DNA of 64,000 nt from the NCBI GenBank assembly GCA_964609825.1, contig CAZSSH010000011.1, forward strand, positions 1 through 64,000. The letters are read 5' to 3'. The translations under genes and the position numbers were made by a program. This stretch comes from CAZSSH01 sp964609825 (GTDB taxonomy: Bacteria > Verrucomicrobiota > Lentisphaeria > Victivallales > Victivallaceae). Position 1 is the first letter of the stretch; the number at the start of each line of letters is the position of its first letter. The notes beneath the pieces were generated by a model that worked only from the letters and a program-made list of their open reading frames with translations, was not told the origin of the DNA and ran no database searches. Below are positions 1-9,636 of the stretch, piece by piece.

Positions 1-139
1 CGGCACCTCGGGTACCGTCGCGGCCCGTCACAACAAATCGGCAAACATCGCCTACATTGACGGTCATGTGGACAATCTTTACATCAATTCGCGCATCAAC
101 GGCGTGTACTACAAAGAGGTCCGTTATGATCACAATTAA
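1..139 (+). CDS. C-terminal end of a prepilin-like (H-X9-DG) protein, cut by the window start
   Basis: Only the last 45 codons are present, read from base 2 and ending with TAA at 137-139. They contain the typical end of prepilin-type N-terminal methylation proteins of PVC bacteria: a histidine, nine residues, then Asp-Gly, followed by HVDNLYINSRI. The same motif ends the prepilin-like genes at 19339 and 24528 in variant forms. The family has one N-terminal helix that can enter a pilus or pseudopilus and a globular domain of unknown role. The stop codon lies inside the next gene, a glycoside hydrolase starting at 126, so the two genes are probably translationally coupled. Confidence 0.75.
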   Translation, partial: GTSGTVAARHNKSANIAYIDGHVDNLYINSRINGVYYKEVRYDHN

Positions 140-1661
140 ATTGGGCGGCGCGGCGCTCTTGGCGCTCTCTCTGGGAGTCCTCGGGGCGGCCAACGAAGGG
201 GCGGGCCATGAGTATGATAATATCAAATTGGATGCCCCCATTCACAGTGACGAAAAATTGCTCCCGGCGACACTGTCGATTGATTTTGCCAAACCGGTGC
301 GCAGTTATGACCGGATGCTCTTTGGCTTGAGTTACGATCACATCTGGAACGATAAAATCAAGATTGCCGAAGTCGCTCCCGGCAACGATTTCCCGGTAAT
401 TTCACCGCAATTTCAAAAAGTGGCCGCCGGTGTCCCGTTTCCCTTAAACCGGGTGTTTTTCACCAAAGATAATTGGAAAAAATCCCTCGGCCCGTTGTCG
501 CAGCGCCAGCCGCATCAGCGCGTCAGCTGGGAGGGGAAAGCGTTGCAGGTCACCGGTCCGGCGGAGCTCATTAAAGCGATTCTTAAGCTTGATCCTGCCG
601 CCAAATTCGACATTTGTTTGGAGCACACGGCCGACATCGGCGACTTGGCCGAGTTTTTGGTCGGCAATGCCAATACCGTCTGGGGAAAAAAACGCGTGGA
701 GTACGGTCTCGCGGATCCCGTGAATGTGGCAGTTTGGGAGCTTGGCAATGAGATGGATTGGTCGACCGGTAAAGTGACGGTGGAGGAGTATATCAAATAT
801 TGCCGCAATGCGATTGCCGCCGTCCGCAAAGTTCAGCCGGACGCCAAATTTGCCGTCCATGCGGCCACCGCGCCGTGGGCTGCGACCCAAAGCAAAAATT
901 GGAAAAACTGGCATCAGACACTGTTGCGTGAAATGCCCGGCGAATTTCAATACTTCGCCTTTCACCCGTATTATCACGGCTATCCGGTTTCGTTTGTCGA
1001 GAAATATATGGATACGATTGATGAGGATATCCGTGCGAGCAAAACGCCGGAAGTCAAAATCTTTGTTTCCGAGCACGGCAAATGGCCGGAAGGCAAAACC
1101 GGGCGCTGGGAGGACTCGTGGTATCAGACGCATGCTTTGACGGGTTGTCTGGCGGTGGCGGATTTTATGATGCGCATGCTGCAGCGCGACGATATTGCCT
1201 TGATGACCATGCACTCGACATCCAGCGGGCCATGGGGGATGTTTTATCCCGATGATTACAGCAAAAAAGCTTATGCAACCGGCCTGGCCGAGCTTTTCAA
1301 ATTTTTTCAGCTGATTCCATGGGGAAGTCCGGTATTGGCGTCAAGCATGACCGGTGACTATACCGATACCAAAGACGGCAAACTCATGCTCTCCAGTTTG
1401 GCGGTCAGGGGAGCAGACGGCAAACTTTATGTGCTTTTATTAAATCGGTTGCCAGAGACCGGGCGTACGGTGAGCTGGCCCGGCAATGACCGGTGGCAGC
1501 TTGCTGGCAAATATATTTTAACCGCCGATTCGCTTGACTCGGTGAATACTTTGATTGACAAACCGATCGCCATCAACTATGTTAAAGGTGACAACGCGAC
1601 TCTAAAAGTTTTGGAAGTGCCGTCGCGGAGTTTGGTGCTCTATGTGTTAACGGAAAGATAA
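126..1661 (+). CDS. Secreted clan GH-A glycoside hydrolase, alpha-L-arabinofuranosidase-like
   Basis: A protein of 511 residues. The start at 126 is chosen because a signal peptide (MITIKLGG, then a hydrophobic stretch ending GVLGAANE) begins there and AAAGAGG precedes it; an upstream in-frame ATG at 57 lies inside the preceding gene. The middle resembles a GH-A TIM barrel: WELGNE supplies a likely acid/base Glu209 and FVSEHGKW a likely nucleophile Glu316. The C-terminal 120 residues look like the beta-sandwich found after the barrel in GH51-type arabinofuranosidases. It overlaps the upstream prepilin-like gene by 14 bases and is followed after 3 bases by a GH39-like gene. The clan is fairly sure; the substrate is inferred. 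Confidence 0.65.
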   Translation: MITIKLGGAALLALSLGVLGAANEGAGHEYDNIKLDAPIHSDEKLLPATLSIDFAKPVRSYDRMLFGLSYDHIWNDKIKIAEVAPGNDFPVISPQFQKVAAGVPFPLNRVFFTKDNWKKSLGPLSQRQPHQRVSWEGKALQVTGPAELIKAILKLDPAAKFDICLEHTADIGDLAEFLVGNANTVWGKKRVEYGLADPVNVAVWELGNEMDWSTGKVTVEEYIKYCRNAIAAVRKVQPDAKFAVHAATAPWAATQSKNWKNWHQTLLREMPGEFQYFAFHPYYHGYPVSFVEKYMDTIDEDIRASKTPEVKIFVSEHGKWPEGKTGRWEDSWYQTHALTGCLAVADFMMRMLQRDDIALMTMHSTSSGPWGMFYPDDYSKKAYATGLAELFKFFQLIPWGSPVLASSMTGDYTDTKDGKLMLSSLAVRGADGKLYVLLLNRLPETGRTVSWPGNDRWQLAGKYILTADSLDSVNTLIDKPIAINYVKGDNATLKVLEVPSRSLVLYVLTER

Positions 1662-1664
1662 AAG

Positions 1665-3194
1665 ATGATTAAAGTTTGTGACAGCGCACATGCGCAAACG
1701 CTGGCGATGCCGTGGAAAAAAGGTTTGGCGGTCGGCCGCGGCTATGATTTGCTGCGGCAGGATGTGTTAACGCATCTGGCATATTTGCAGCAGGAGATCG
1801 GGTTCTCCTGTTTACGGTTTCACGGGATTTTTCACGATGATATGAACGTGGTCAACCGTAAGCCGGATGGAAGTTTGGTCTTTACCTTTCACCACATTGA
1901 CAAAATCCTCGACAGCATCATCAAGCTCGGGTTTACCCCGATCATTGAATTAAATCCGATGCCGTCGGCGCTTGCTTCCGGCCCGGAAACGGTGTTTTAT
2001 TACCAAATGAATGTGACGCCGCCAAAAGCATACGCCGAGTGGACGAGTTTGATCCATGCTTTTACGGCGCATGTCACTGAGCGCTACGGGCGGGCCGCCG
2101 TCCGCGAGTGGTACTTTGAGGTGTGGAACGAGCCCAACCTTTACGGCTTTTGGACGGCTGACATGGCCGAATATTTTGAGCTTTACGCCGCTGCCGCCGC
2201 CGGAGTCAAAGCGATTGACCCGGCTTACCGCGTCGGCGGACCGGCGACCTCCAAGTGTTGCTGGGTCAAAGAGTTGATCGATTATGCCGAGAGTCATCAT
2301 GTCCCTCTGGACTTTATCAGTACCCACCTCTATAATTTGGACGAGTACGTCCTCTATCCCGGGCGTCAAGGTTCGCCGTTTGCTCCCGGCGAATTTTACG
2401 AAGCTACCATTCGCCAAGTCAAACAACAGATCGCCGATTCGGCGCGCCCCGATTTGCCGCTTGTTTTTACCGAGTGGAATTCTTTGGCCGGGCGGCCCGG
2501 CTGTGAAATGGAGTGGGCGCTCAACCCGGACATGGACCGGATGTACTCGGGGGCCTTTATTTTGGATACATGTAAACGCCTCGACCAGGTCCCGGACATG
2601 ATGTGCTGGTGGGTGGCGTCGGATATTTTTGAGGAGACGCGCATCCCTAACGTTGCCTTTAACGGGACTTATGGTCTACTCAATATTTTCGGGATGCCCA
2701 AGGCAAGTTTTCACGCGTTTCGGCTGCTGTCGCGCCTTAACGGCGAATTATTCTCTTTATCCGGCGATTTTCCGCAATTTTTGGACGGCTTGGCGTGCCG
2801 CTGCGATGGCGCCGTGCGGTTGCTCTTTTGGTGTCATGTACCCAATGAGCTTCCGGGCAAGGCGGTCGAAACGTTGGTCCAATTGCCGGAGCTTGCAGGG
2901 CGGCATTGGGTGATTGCCGAGCATGTCAAAGAGGGCCACGGCTCCGCGTTGGGGACTTATCAATCCTTGGGTTCACCCGACAATTTGCGGCCACCTGAGA
3001 GTGAGTTGTTATGGCGTCACACCCAACCTTTGATGACACTCGCCGAGAGCACCGGGGTGTTGACCGTGAGATTGCAGCCGGGCGAATTTGTCTATTTTGA
3101 GATTATTCCCGCCCGGCCCGGTGAAGCCGACAGGCGGTTGAGCAAAGAAAACAAAGTATTTGATTTGGCAATGGGGGCAAACAGTAAATCATGA
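1665..3194 (+). CDS. GH39-family glycosidase, beta-xylosidase-like
   Basis: A protein of 509 residues without a signal peptide, so probably cytoplasmic. The N-terminal part (MIKVCDSAHAQTLAMPWKKG, then FSCLRFHGIFHDDM) follows the GH39 xylosidase pattern. FEVWNEPN gives the acid/base Glu156 and FTEWNSL the nucleophile Glu270, both in the expected order in a TIM barrel. A beta-sandwich follows to the end. GH39 enzymes release xylose or other sugars from the non-reducing ends of oligosaccharides with retention of configuration. The gene starts 3 bases after the previous one and shares an ATGA overlap with the next, so the three hydrolase genes form one operon. Exact sugar specificity cannot be read from the sequence. 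Confidence 0.8.
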   Translation: MIKVCDSAHAQTLAMPWKKGLAVGRGYDLLRQDVLTHLAYLQQEIGFSCLRFHGIFHDDMNVVNRKPDGSLVFTFHHIDKILDSIIKLGFTPIIELNPMPSALASGPETVFYYQMNVTPPKAYAEWTSLIHAFTAHVTERYGRAAVREWYFEVWNEPNLYGFWTADMAEYFELYAAAAAGVKAIDPAYRVGGPATSKCCWVKELIDYAESHHVPLDFISTHLYNLDEYVLYPGRQGSPFAPGEFYEATIRQVKQQIADSARPDLPLVFTEWNSLAGRPGCEMEWALNPDMDRMYSGAFILDTCKRLDQVPDMMCWWVASDIFEETRIPNVAFNGTYGLLNIFGMPKASFHAFRLLSRLNGELFSLSGDFPQFLDGLACRCDGAVRLLFWCHVPNELPGKAVETLVQLPELAGRHWVIAEHVKEGHGSALGTYQSLGSPDNLRPPESELLWRHTQPLMTLAESTGVLTVRLQPGEFVYFEIIPARPGEADRRLSKENKVFDLAMGANSKS

Positions 3195-6100
3195 AAACAT
3201 TGAGCGTACTTTTGGCGGCGCTGCTGTTGACAGCAGTGGCGGCGGCGATTGATCCTGAGGGTGGAAAATTTGTCAACTTTTACACCCCGGGGGTGATCAA
3301 TCCGGCGGCGGGCACGGTGGAGCTTACCATGCTGCCGCAAAAACCCTCTGCCGAGTTTCAAAACGAGTGGGCGTTTGCCTTTCAAGTCGTCCCGGCGCAA
3401 AATTTGGGGTCGGATACCGTCCGTAATTTGATGGGCATTTTGACCCCGAGCGGTCAGGATAATTTGTTTGGGTTGATGGCGATTTGCCGCTCCGGCGAGT
3501 CCTCGGGACACGTCAAAACCGAGCTTGCCAATGTTTTTATCAAAGACAAACCGGTCAACGTCGCTCTGACTTGGGGCGAGGGAAAAATCAAACTCTACCT
3601 CAATGGAAAACTGGCTGCCGAAAACAAATTTACCGGCCTTATTGAGCCTTTGCCCGGCGATTTCCGCATTTGCGCCGGTCCGCCTTTTTTTGTCCAAAAA
3701 TTGCGCATTTCCGACGGGATTTTGCCGGTTTCCGATTTGGCCGCCGATCCGGCGGCGCCGTTTGCCGCCAACTCGCGGACGACACTCGCGGCCGACTTGG
3801 TCAAGGATAAGACGGAGTACCTGATCCCGGCGGGGAGTGACAGCGCCGTGTTGTGTCCGGTGTGGAGTTTGCGTGACTCCTTTGGCGTCAAGTTGCCGCC
3901 CTTGCGGTTGGCAGGGTGCAATTTCTCCGAAAACCCGGTCAAGTTTGAGCTCACAGTCAACGGCAAAAACATTGACGGGATACCGGTAAAGACGGTCAGC
4001 CAAACCGTCGAGATCCCGGCCAAAACCACGGCCAAAGAATATTTCCTCGACTTGGGGTTGACCGCCGTCGATTTTTATGATTTAAACTTGACGATTAAAA
4101 GTACGGCGGGCAGCCGGGAGTATGCGTTTGCCCGCACCGTAATCAACGCCGCCGACCTCAACGTTGCCGATGGCGCCTGGTCGGACTATCTGGGGCATCA
4201 TTTGTTTGACCAGCCCGGGTTGTTGAATGCCGTCGGGATCAAGTGGAGCCGCAGCGACGCTTTTAAGTGGTACGTCGTCGAGCCGGAACCGGGCAAATTT
4301 GACTGGCGCTGGACCGATATCATGGTCGAAAACGCGCGAAAAAACAATGTCGAGTATTTGGCCATTCTGGCCGACACCCCGGCTTGGGCCGCGAGTGACG
4401 ACATGCCGGACAGCAACCGCAATATTTATATGTCCAAAGCTCACAAACCCAAAAAACTCGCCGACTGGGAAAACTATGTCTTTGCCGTCGCCTCGCGCTA
4501 CAAGGGCAAGGTCAAATATTATGAAATCTGGAACGAAGTCGATTGGCACCCGCCGGTGCGCGCCGCCTCGTTTACCGGGACGACCGCCGATTATTTGGAA
4601 ATGCTTAAAGTCGCTTACCGAGCCGTCAAGCGCGCCGACCCGGAGGCCAAAGTATTGGTGTCCGGTTTTGGCTACGGCGCGGCCTGTGATCTCAAAATGC
4701 CGTTTGATCTTTTAAAAATGGGGGCGGCCGATTACTGCGACTTTTACAACGTCCACTCCTATCAGGGGTTGTGGGGCATTGACGACTTGCAAAACGCGGT
4801 CGCCAGAGCCAAGCCCGGCATGCGCTTGTGGCAGACCGAGCAAATGTGGCACACCATCAGTGACCGCAAAATGCAAAGCATGCTCACCGCTGCGATTTTC
4901 TTTTGGTTTATGGAGAAAAATTTTGACAAATACTTCAGCTTCGGCGAGGACTTTTTCTTCACTCTTTACACTTTGAGCCCCAACCCGGTGTGGCCGACTT
5001 TGGCGGCGATGCAAAACGATTTGCGCAAATGTCAGACCTTTGAGGGGACGATTAAGGACAAGCCGGCCTCGTTTTATGATCTCAAGCATGTGTTGAAACG
5101 CACCGACGGCAAGTATTTCACCGCCCTCGGCCGCACCGCAGTCAAAGCCGTGTATCAGCTTGACGGCGAGGTGGTGTCGATCTCCGACGTTTACGGCCGT
5201 GCGGTCGAGTTTCAAAAAGAAGGAAAATCGGTCAAAACGCTGGTACCGCAGGAGCTCATTTTTGTGGTCAGCAACAACAAATTGAGCAACATCAGAGACA
5301 TCGGCGAAAATCCCAACTTTGCTCCCAACGCCTCCTTTGAGGAGATGACCGGCGATGTGGCATCGGGCGGACTTGAGAGCGCATTGCCCGCCAAGTGGCA
5401 GCTGCGGATCAAAAACTACGACCCGGCAGGGGCGATCACGGTCGTCAAAGAGGCCAAAAACGGCAGCTATGCGATGAAAATCACCTCGAGCGGCAAGGGC
5501 AGAGTCTACCTCTTTTTTGATTGCCGCATCGCCGAGCCGGGGCGCTATGTCATTGGCGGCATGTTTAAAAACCCCGGATCGACGGCGGTGGCTCCTTATT
5601 TTGATGTTTTTGACCGCTCAAGCAATTACTTTAAGCGCTATGCGGCCAAACCGGTCGCGCCCGGCGATTTCACCGAGGTCAAAGTTGAGATCGAAGTACC
5701 GCCCGCGCAATCAATGTTGGTTTTCGGCGTCGGGTTGGAGGCGGCGGGGGCATTGATCGTCGATGATGTCTTTTTGACCAAATACCAAGCGGAGCCCCTG
5801 GCCGATGTCGTACCCTTGACGCTCAGTGGCGGCAACGGCAACCTTTTGCTGCGTTTTGAAAAATTCAACACCGATTTGTCGCTTTTGGTCAAAAATACCG
5901 CCGGCAAGCGTGTCATTGACCGCATCCCCTTTGACGTCACCGACCGGCCGCTCACAGTGTCCAAGGCGGCGTGGAGCAACCGCTCCGGGGAGAGCGTCAA
6001 CCTTGACATTAACGCCAAAGCCAAAAGCGTTTACCTTTTGCTGTCGGCCAGTTATGTGCCGGATAAAGCGCAGCTGTTGGGCAGTGTCACGGTCAATTTT

Positions 6101-6340
6101 GCCGACGGCACGAGTGTGAGCAAAGAGTTGATCAATAACGTTGATTTGCGCGACTGGTTTTTGGCGATCAATGCCAAAGGGGTGCCGCCGGTGCTGCGTT
6201 ATGTGAGTCCCTCGATGAATGAGTACGGCGTTTTTATGGTGACGATGAAAGACTTGCCCGACCTCGAAATCCGCTCAGTCACAGTCACCGGCGCGAGCGA
6301 TGCCGTGGTGATCGTGAGCGCTCTCTCGCTCCAAAAGTAA
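3191..6340 (+). CDS. Large secreted clan GH-A glycoside hydrolase with lectin-like modules
   Basis: A protein of 1049 residues with a clear signal peptide (MKTLSVLLAALLLTAVAAA). Residues ~25-190 resemble a LamG/concanavalin-type module (INPAAGTVELTMLPQKP, then WGEGKIKLYLNGKLAAE). A TIM barrel covers ~330-660, with YEIWNEVDW giving acid/base Glu449 and LWQTEQMW the likely nucleophile Glu550. A jelly-roll carbohydrate-binding-like module follows from ~710 (NPNFAPNASFEEM) and further beta domains end the protein. Its start codon overlaps the stop of the GH39 gene (ATGA). It probably attacks a polymer outside the cytoplasm and passes oligosaccharides to the GH39-like enzyme; that division of labour is inferred. 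It converges with mrdA three bases downstream. Confidence 0.7.
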   Translation: MKTLSVLLAALLLTAVAAAIDPEGGKFVNFYTPGVINPAAGTVELTMLPQKPSAEFQNEWAFAFQVVPAQNLGSDTVRNLMGILTPSGQDNLFGLMAICRSGESSGHVKTELANVFIKDKPVNVALTWGEGKIKLYLNGKLAAENKFTGLIEPLPGDFRICAGPPFFVQKLRISDGILPVSDLAADPAAPFAANSRTTLAADLVKDKTEYLIPAGSDSAVLCPVWSLRDSFGVKLPPLRLAGCNFSENPVKFELTVNGKNIDGIPVKTVSQTVEIPAKTTAKEYFLDLGLTAVDFYDLNLTIKSTAGSREYAFARTVINAADLNVADGAWSDYLGHHLFDQPGLLNAVGIKWSRSDAFKWYVVEPEPGKFDWRWTDIMVENARKNNVEYLAILADTPAWAASDDMPDSNRNIYMSKAHKPKKLADWENYVFAVASRYKGKVKYYEIWNEVDWHPPVRAASFTGTTADYLEMLKVAYRAVKRADPEAKVLVSGFGYGAACDLKMPFDLLKMGAADYCDFYNVHSYQGLWGIDDLQNAVARAKPGMRLWQTEQMWHTISDRKMQSMLTAAIFFWFMEKNFDKYFSFGEDFFFTLYTLSPNPVWPTLAAMQNDLRKCQTFEGTIKDKPASFYDLKHVLKRTDGKYFTALGRTAVKAVYQLDGEVVSISDVYGRAVEFQKEGKSVKTLVPQELIFVVSNNKLSNIRDIGENPNFAPNASFEEMTGDVASGGLESALPAKWQLRIKNYDPAGAITVVKEAKNGSYAMKITSSGKGRVYLFFDCRIAEPGRYVIGGMFKNPGSTAVAPYFDVFDRSSNYFKRYAAKPVAPGDFTEVKVEIEVPPAQSMLVFGVGLEAAGALIVDDVFLTKYQAEPLADVVPLTLSGGNGNLLLRFEKFNTDLSLLVKNTAGKRVIDRIPFDVTDRPLTVSKAAWSNRSGESVNLDINAKAKSVYLLLSASYVPDKAQLLGSVTVNFADGTSVSKELINNVDLRDWFLAINAKGVPPVLRYVSPSMNEYGVFMVTMKDLPDLEIRSVTVTGASDAVVIVSALSLQK

Positions 6341-6343
6341 GGC

Positions 6344-8248
6344 TCAATTTTCCTCTTCTTTGTCCTCTGGGACATTGGAGAGGATTTTGTTGAGCTCCTC
6401 AAGGTATTTTCCGGCAATCGGCGCGCAGTCGCGTCCGCCGCTGGAGCCGTCCTCGACCATCACCGCCACTGCGTAGGTATTGCCCTTGATTTTGGCATAG
6501 GCGATAAACCAGGTGGTCAAGGTGCGGTTGGATTTGGTGCCGAGCTCGGCCGAACCGGTTTTGCCGTAAATGGTAAGGTCATCCTGTGCTGCGAGTTTAC
6601 CGGAGCCGCCCGGCGAATTGACCACCTCAAACATCCCTTTTTTGACGATGTCGAGATACTCCGGCTTGGTCGCAAGCTTGCCCGTCACCTCAATTTTGCG
6701 GTCAAAGAGGACGTTGCCGTGCATGTCAACGATCGATTTGGCCAAATGCGGGCGGTAGATCGTCCCGCCGTTGGCCAACGCGGCGCAGTAGACGGCCGCC
6801 TGCAACGGGGAAATCGTGGTGATGCCCTGACCGATGGACAAGAGTGCGGTGTCGTATTTGTTCCAATTCTCATTATAAATGCGTTTTTTTGCAGCAAAGC
6901 CGGGCAATGTCCCGGCGCTCTCCGCGAGCTCGACGCCGGTTTTTTGGCCAAGGTTGGCCGAGTCCAAAATTTCAAAAATCTTTTCAGCTCCCGTCTCCAT
7001 TCCTTTTTCGATAAAGAAGTCGTTGCAGGATTTGGCAATCGCGCTGTAAAGATTGACCGGGCCGTGGCCGCCGTGACGCCAGGAGGCGCAGCGGATGTGG
7101 GCGTTGCCGATATCACTGCCGCCGTCGCAGACGATCATCTCCTCCGGCGAGTGTCCGGCATTGAGCATCGCCAACGCGACCAGCGGCTTCAGAATTGAGC
7201 CGGGGGTGTAGCGTCCCGCCAGCGCCCGGTTAAACAAGGGTTTGGCCGGGTCGTTGGACAAGCGCGAATAGTAGTCAAAGGGCAGTACCGGCGTAAATTT
7301 CGAGAGATCATAGCTCGGCATCGAGGCGGCGGTGATGATATCCCCGGTGTTGGCGTTGATGGCCACCAGCGCCGCTTTTTGCCCGTACAAGAGATACTCG
7401 GCGTAGCGCTGGGCGCGGTAGTTGATGGTAAGGATCAAATGGTTGCCGTTAATGGGCTCAATTTTCTCAATCAAATTTTGCTCGATGTACCCCAAGTGGT
7501 TGACTTGCACCAGGGAGTATCCGGGAAGCCCGCGCAGGCCCAACGGATGTTCCGGCGTCCCCAGATTGGCGAAATCGTTGTCCGGTTTGTCAAAGTCGGG
7601 GCGGTCAAAGGCCTTCTCGAGGCCGCTCTTGCCCTCCAGGTCGGGGATGTAGTAAAAAACGCCCTCTTTATCGGGCGCGCTTTTGGGGTCGGCGGCACGG
7701 ACATAGCCGAGCAAATGGGCCGCGGTGGCGCGCCCGGGGTAAATGCGGTTTTCGCTCGACTGAAAGTCGACGCCGACCATGTCGCGCGATGCCTCCAGCG
7801 CCTGTGCCAGTTCCTTGGGTGTCAGCTCTTCAAAGACCTCCAGCGGCAAGCCGGGACGGGTATTGAGATGGCGGCGGATGTCGTCGGCCGAGAGCGGCTT
7901 GGGCCGGCCGATGGCGGCGGCCAAAAAGTTGGTGTTTCCCTCAATGGTCGAGACCAGGTTTTTGCGGCGGTTGGCGCTGCGGATTTCGTTGGGATAAAAA
8001 ACGAGATTAAAATTGGGGCTGTTGTCGGCCAGTACTCTCAGGTCGGAGCTGAAAATTTTGCCGCGCTGGGCCGGAATGCGGATCTGGCGGATCGACTGCC
8101 GTGAAATTTTATCGCGGTAGACTTCCCCTTTTTGGACTTGCTCAAAAAAAAGTTTGCCCAAAATCAGGCCGAAACCGAGCAGAAACAAGATCCCGATCAC
8201 CAGGATCCGGAAGCCGTCGCTGAGTGAAAATGATTGCAGCTTTTGCAT
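6344..8248 (-). CDS. mrdA: Penicillin-binding protein 2 (peptidoglycan D,D-transpeptidase)
   Basis: A protein of 634 residues. One N-terminal membrane helix (ILVIGILFLLGFGLILGKLFF) is followed by the class B PBP dimerisation domain, with RQIRIPAQRGKIFSSD matching the usual 'R..RG.I.D' box. The transpeptidase domain has all three catalytic motifs: SILK with Ser351 and Lys354, SCN, and KTGS with Lys563. The enzyme cross-links peptidoglycan during cell elongation together with RodA and MreCD. It is last in a run fabK-like gene, mreC, mreD, mrdA; its ATG overlaps the mreD stop (TAATG), which indicates coupled translation. rodA is not adjacent in this window. Confidence 0.95.
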   Translation of the reverse strand: MQKLQSFSLSDGFRILVIGILFLLGFGLILGKLFFEQVQKGEVYRDKISRQSIRQIRIPAQRGKIFSSDLRVLADNSPNFNLVFYPNEIRSANRRKNLVSTIEGNTNFLAAAIGRPKPLSADDIRRHLNTRPGLPLEVFEELTPKELAQALEASRDMVGVDFQSSENRIYPGRATAAHLLGYVRAADPKSAPDKEGVFYYIPDLEGKSGLEKAFDRPDFDKPDNDFANLGTPEHPLGLRGLPGYSLVQVNHLGYIEQNLIEKIEPINGNHLILTINYRAQRYAEYLLYGQKAALVAINANTGDIITAASMPSYDLSKFTPVLPFDYYSRLSNDPAKPLFNRALAGRYTPGSILKPLVALAMLNAGHSPEEMIVCDGGSDIGNAHIRCASWRHGGHGPVNLYSAIAKSCNDFFIEKGMETGAEKIFEILDSANLGQKTGVELAESAGTLPGFAAKKRIYNENWNKYDTALLSIGQGITTISPLQAAVYCAALANGGTIYRPHLAKSIVDMHGNVLFDRKIEVTGKLATKPEYLDIVKKGMFEVVNSPGGSGKLAAQDDLTIYGKTGSAELGTKSNRTLTTWFIAYAKIKGNTYAVAVMVEDGSSGGRDCAPIAGKYLEELNKILSNVPEDKEEEN

Positions 8249-8775
8249 TAATTGGCCTTATAATGATCGAGGTGACTGCTGAACGGAGTGAGCCTGGCCC
8301 GCAGCGGAGAGGTGATGCCGCGCAAATTGAGCATGGCCAAAAAAGCATCGAGCAAAATCACCAGCAACGGCAAAATCACGCAACCGGCCGCCACATTAAA
8401 GACGACCGAAAAAAAGAGTTGCCAATAGTCTTCGTCAAAGGTGCAGATAAATGCCAACAGCGGGGACAAGAGCCCGATCAGCATCCCTGCTGTGGCGGTT
8501 TCCAGTGCCCCGTAAAAGGGCTCTTTGCGAAAATAATACGCCACCGCCACCGGCGCGAGCAAAATAAAGGGCATGATTGAGCTTTCGCGCCCGTAAGCGG
8601 CATCCATGGCCAACCCGGCCAGCATTGCCGCCGCCAGCCCACCGCCGACCGAATAAAACCGGCAGAGATAAAACACTACGTAGGCGCTGGCAAACAGTGA
8701 AAAACCCAAATTGCCGGAAAAGAGCTCGAGCAATATGCTCAGCAATAACACGATGCTGCTGAACAATAATTTCAT
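8248..8775 (-). CDS. mreD: Rod shape-determining protein MreD (probable)
   Basis: A hydrophobic protein of 175 residues with about five membrane segments, the usual size and character of MreD. Sequence motifs alone are weak, since MreD is poorly conserved, but the placement between mreC and the PBP2 gene is diagnostic. MreD is an inner-membrane partner of MreC in the elongasome. Both ends use TAATG overlaps, with the mreC stop and with the mrdA start, so the three proteins are probably made in fixed ratio. GLAMDAAYGRESSIMPF resembles the conserved loop of the family. Confidence 0.8.
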   Translation of the reverse strand: MKLLFSSIVLLLSILLELFSGNLGFSLFASAYVVFYLCRFYSVGGGLAAAMLAGLAMDAAYGRESSIMPFILLAPVAVAYYFRKEPFYGALETATAGMLIGLLSPLLAFICTFDEDYWQLFFSVVFNVAAGCVILPLLVILLDAFLAMLNLRGITSPLRARLTPFSSHLDHYKAN

Positions 8776-9632
8776 TATTTCGCCTCGTCACGTTTGGCAA
8801 TGACCACAAAGCGGATGCTGTTTAATTGAGCCGCCGCCTTGACGGTGCCGTTGAGATAAAGCGAATTACTGAAAGGTGTATTGATTTCCTCCACTGTGGC
8901 GAGTTCGCCGATTTTGATCCCCGGGGGAATGTTTTTTTCGAAGCCGGAGGTGACGACGATTTCAGAGGTGATGTAAGTCTCATTGACCGGCAGATAGCCG
9001 ATCGGGATCATCCCGGCGGCGAGATGCTTGCTGCTGTCGTTTAACACGCCGACGGCATCGCGGTTGCCGATGCGCGCCGACATCTTGAGCCCGGGGTTTA
9101 AGACGGTCATTACTTGCGCGGTGTGGGTGGTGACTTTATCCACGACGCCAATGAAGAGCAAGCGCCCGTCAACGGTCGCGGTCATCACTGCTGCGCCGGG
9201 CATGACGCCGGCGTCACTCCCCGTGTTGACCGTAAAATGCATTTGCCAGAGTAAAGGGTCACGTAAAATGATTTCGGCGATCACGTGTTTCCACTTGTCG
9301 CCGGGAGGAAGTTTGAGCAAGGTGCGTAACTCGTCGTTTTCGCGCAGCAGTGCCGTTGTATCGGCGGTCTGCGCGGTCAGCTGGCGGTTGCGCTCCAGCA
9401 CGGCCTCGAGCTTGGCTGCGAGCTCAACTTTGTCGAGCAATAACAGCGTCTGATCCGAAACCGTATTTTTGGCAATCGTATTGGCCGCCAGATAGGGGTA
9501 AAAAAAGTCGCCGAAAAGTCTTCCGGCGCCGCGCCGCAACACCTGATACCCGGCAAAGGTCAGCAGCAAAACCACCGCTGCCATCGCCGGATACAAGAGG
9601 AACGAGTCGGACTTTTTCCCCTTTTTGGCCAT
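8775..9632 (-). CDS. mreC: Rod shape-determining protein MreC
   Basis: A protein of 285 residues with one N-terminal membrane anchor (SFLLYPAMAAVVLLLTFAGY), a coiled-coil stretch rich in Leu and Glu (~65-110, ending TALLRENDELRTLL), and the periplasmic double beta-barrel typical of MreC (DPLLWQMHFTVNTGSDAGV, VVTSGFEKNIPPGIKIG). It links the elongation machinery to PBP2 in the periplasm. The start at 9632 (MAKKGKKSDSF) is preferred over an in-frame ATG at 9680, which lies inside the coding region of the upstream gene. Only 4 bases separate it from that gene. No mreB gene is present next to it, unlike the common mreBCD order. Confidence 0.9.
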   Translation of the reverse strand: MAKKGKKSDSFLLYPAMAAVVLLLTFAGYQVLRRGAGRLFGDFFYPYLAANTIAKNTVSDQTLLLLDKVELAAKLEAVLERNRQLTAQTADTTALLRENDELRTLLKLPPGDKWKHVIAEIILRDPLLWQMHFTVNTGSDAGVMPGAAVMTATVDGRLLFIGVVDKVTTHTAQVMTVLNPGLKMSARIGNRDAVGVLNDSSKHLAAGMIPIGYLPVNETYITSEIVVTSGFEKNIPPGIKIGELATVEEINTPFSNSLYLNGTVKAAAQLNSIRFVVIAKRDEAK

Positions 9633-9636
9633 GACG

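Noticed and set aside
7379..8104. 241-codon plus-strand frame inside mrdA
   Set aside because: mrdA has all PBP2 motifs on the other strand; this frame has none.
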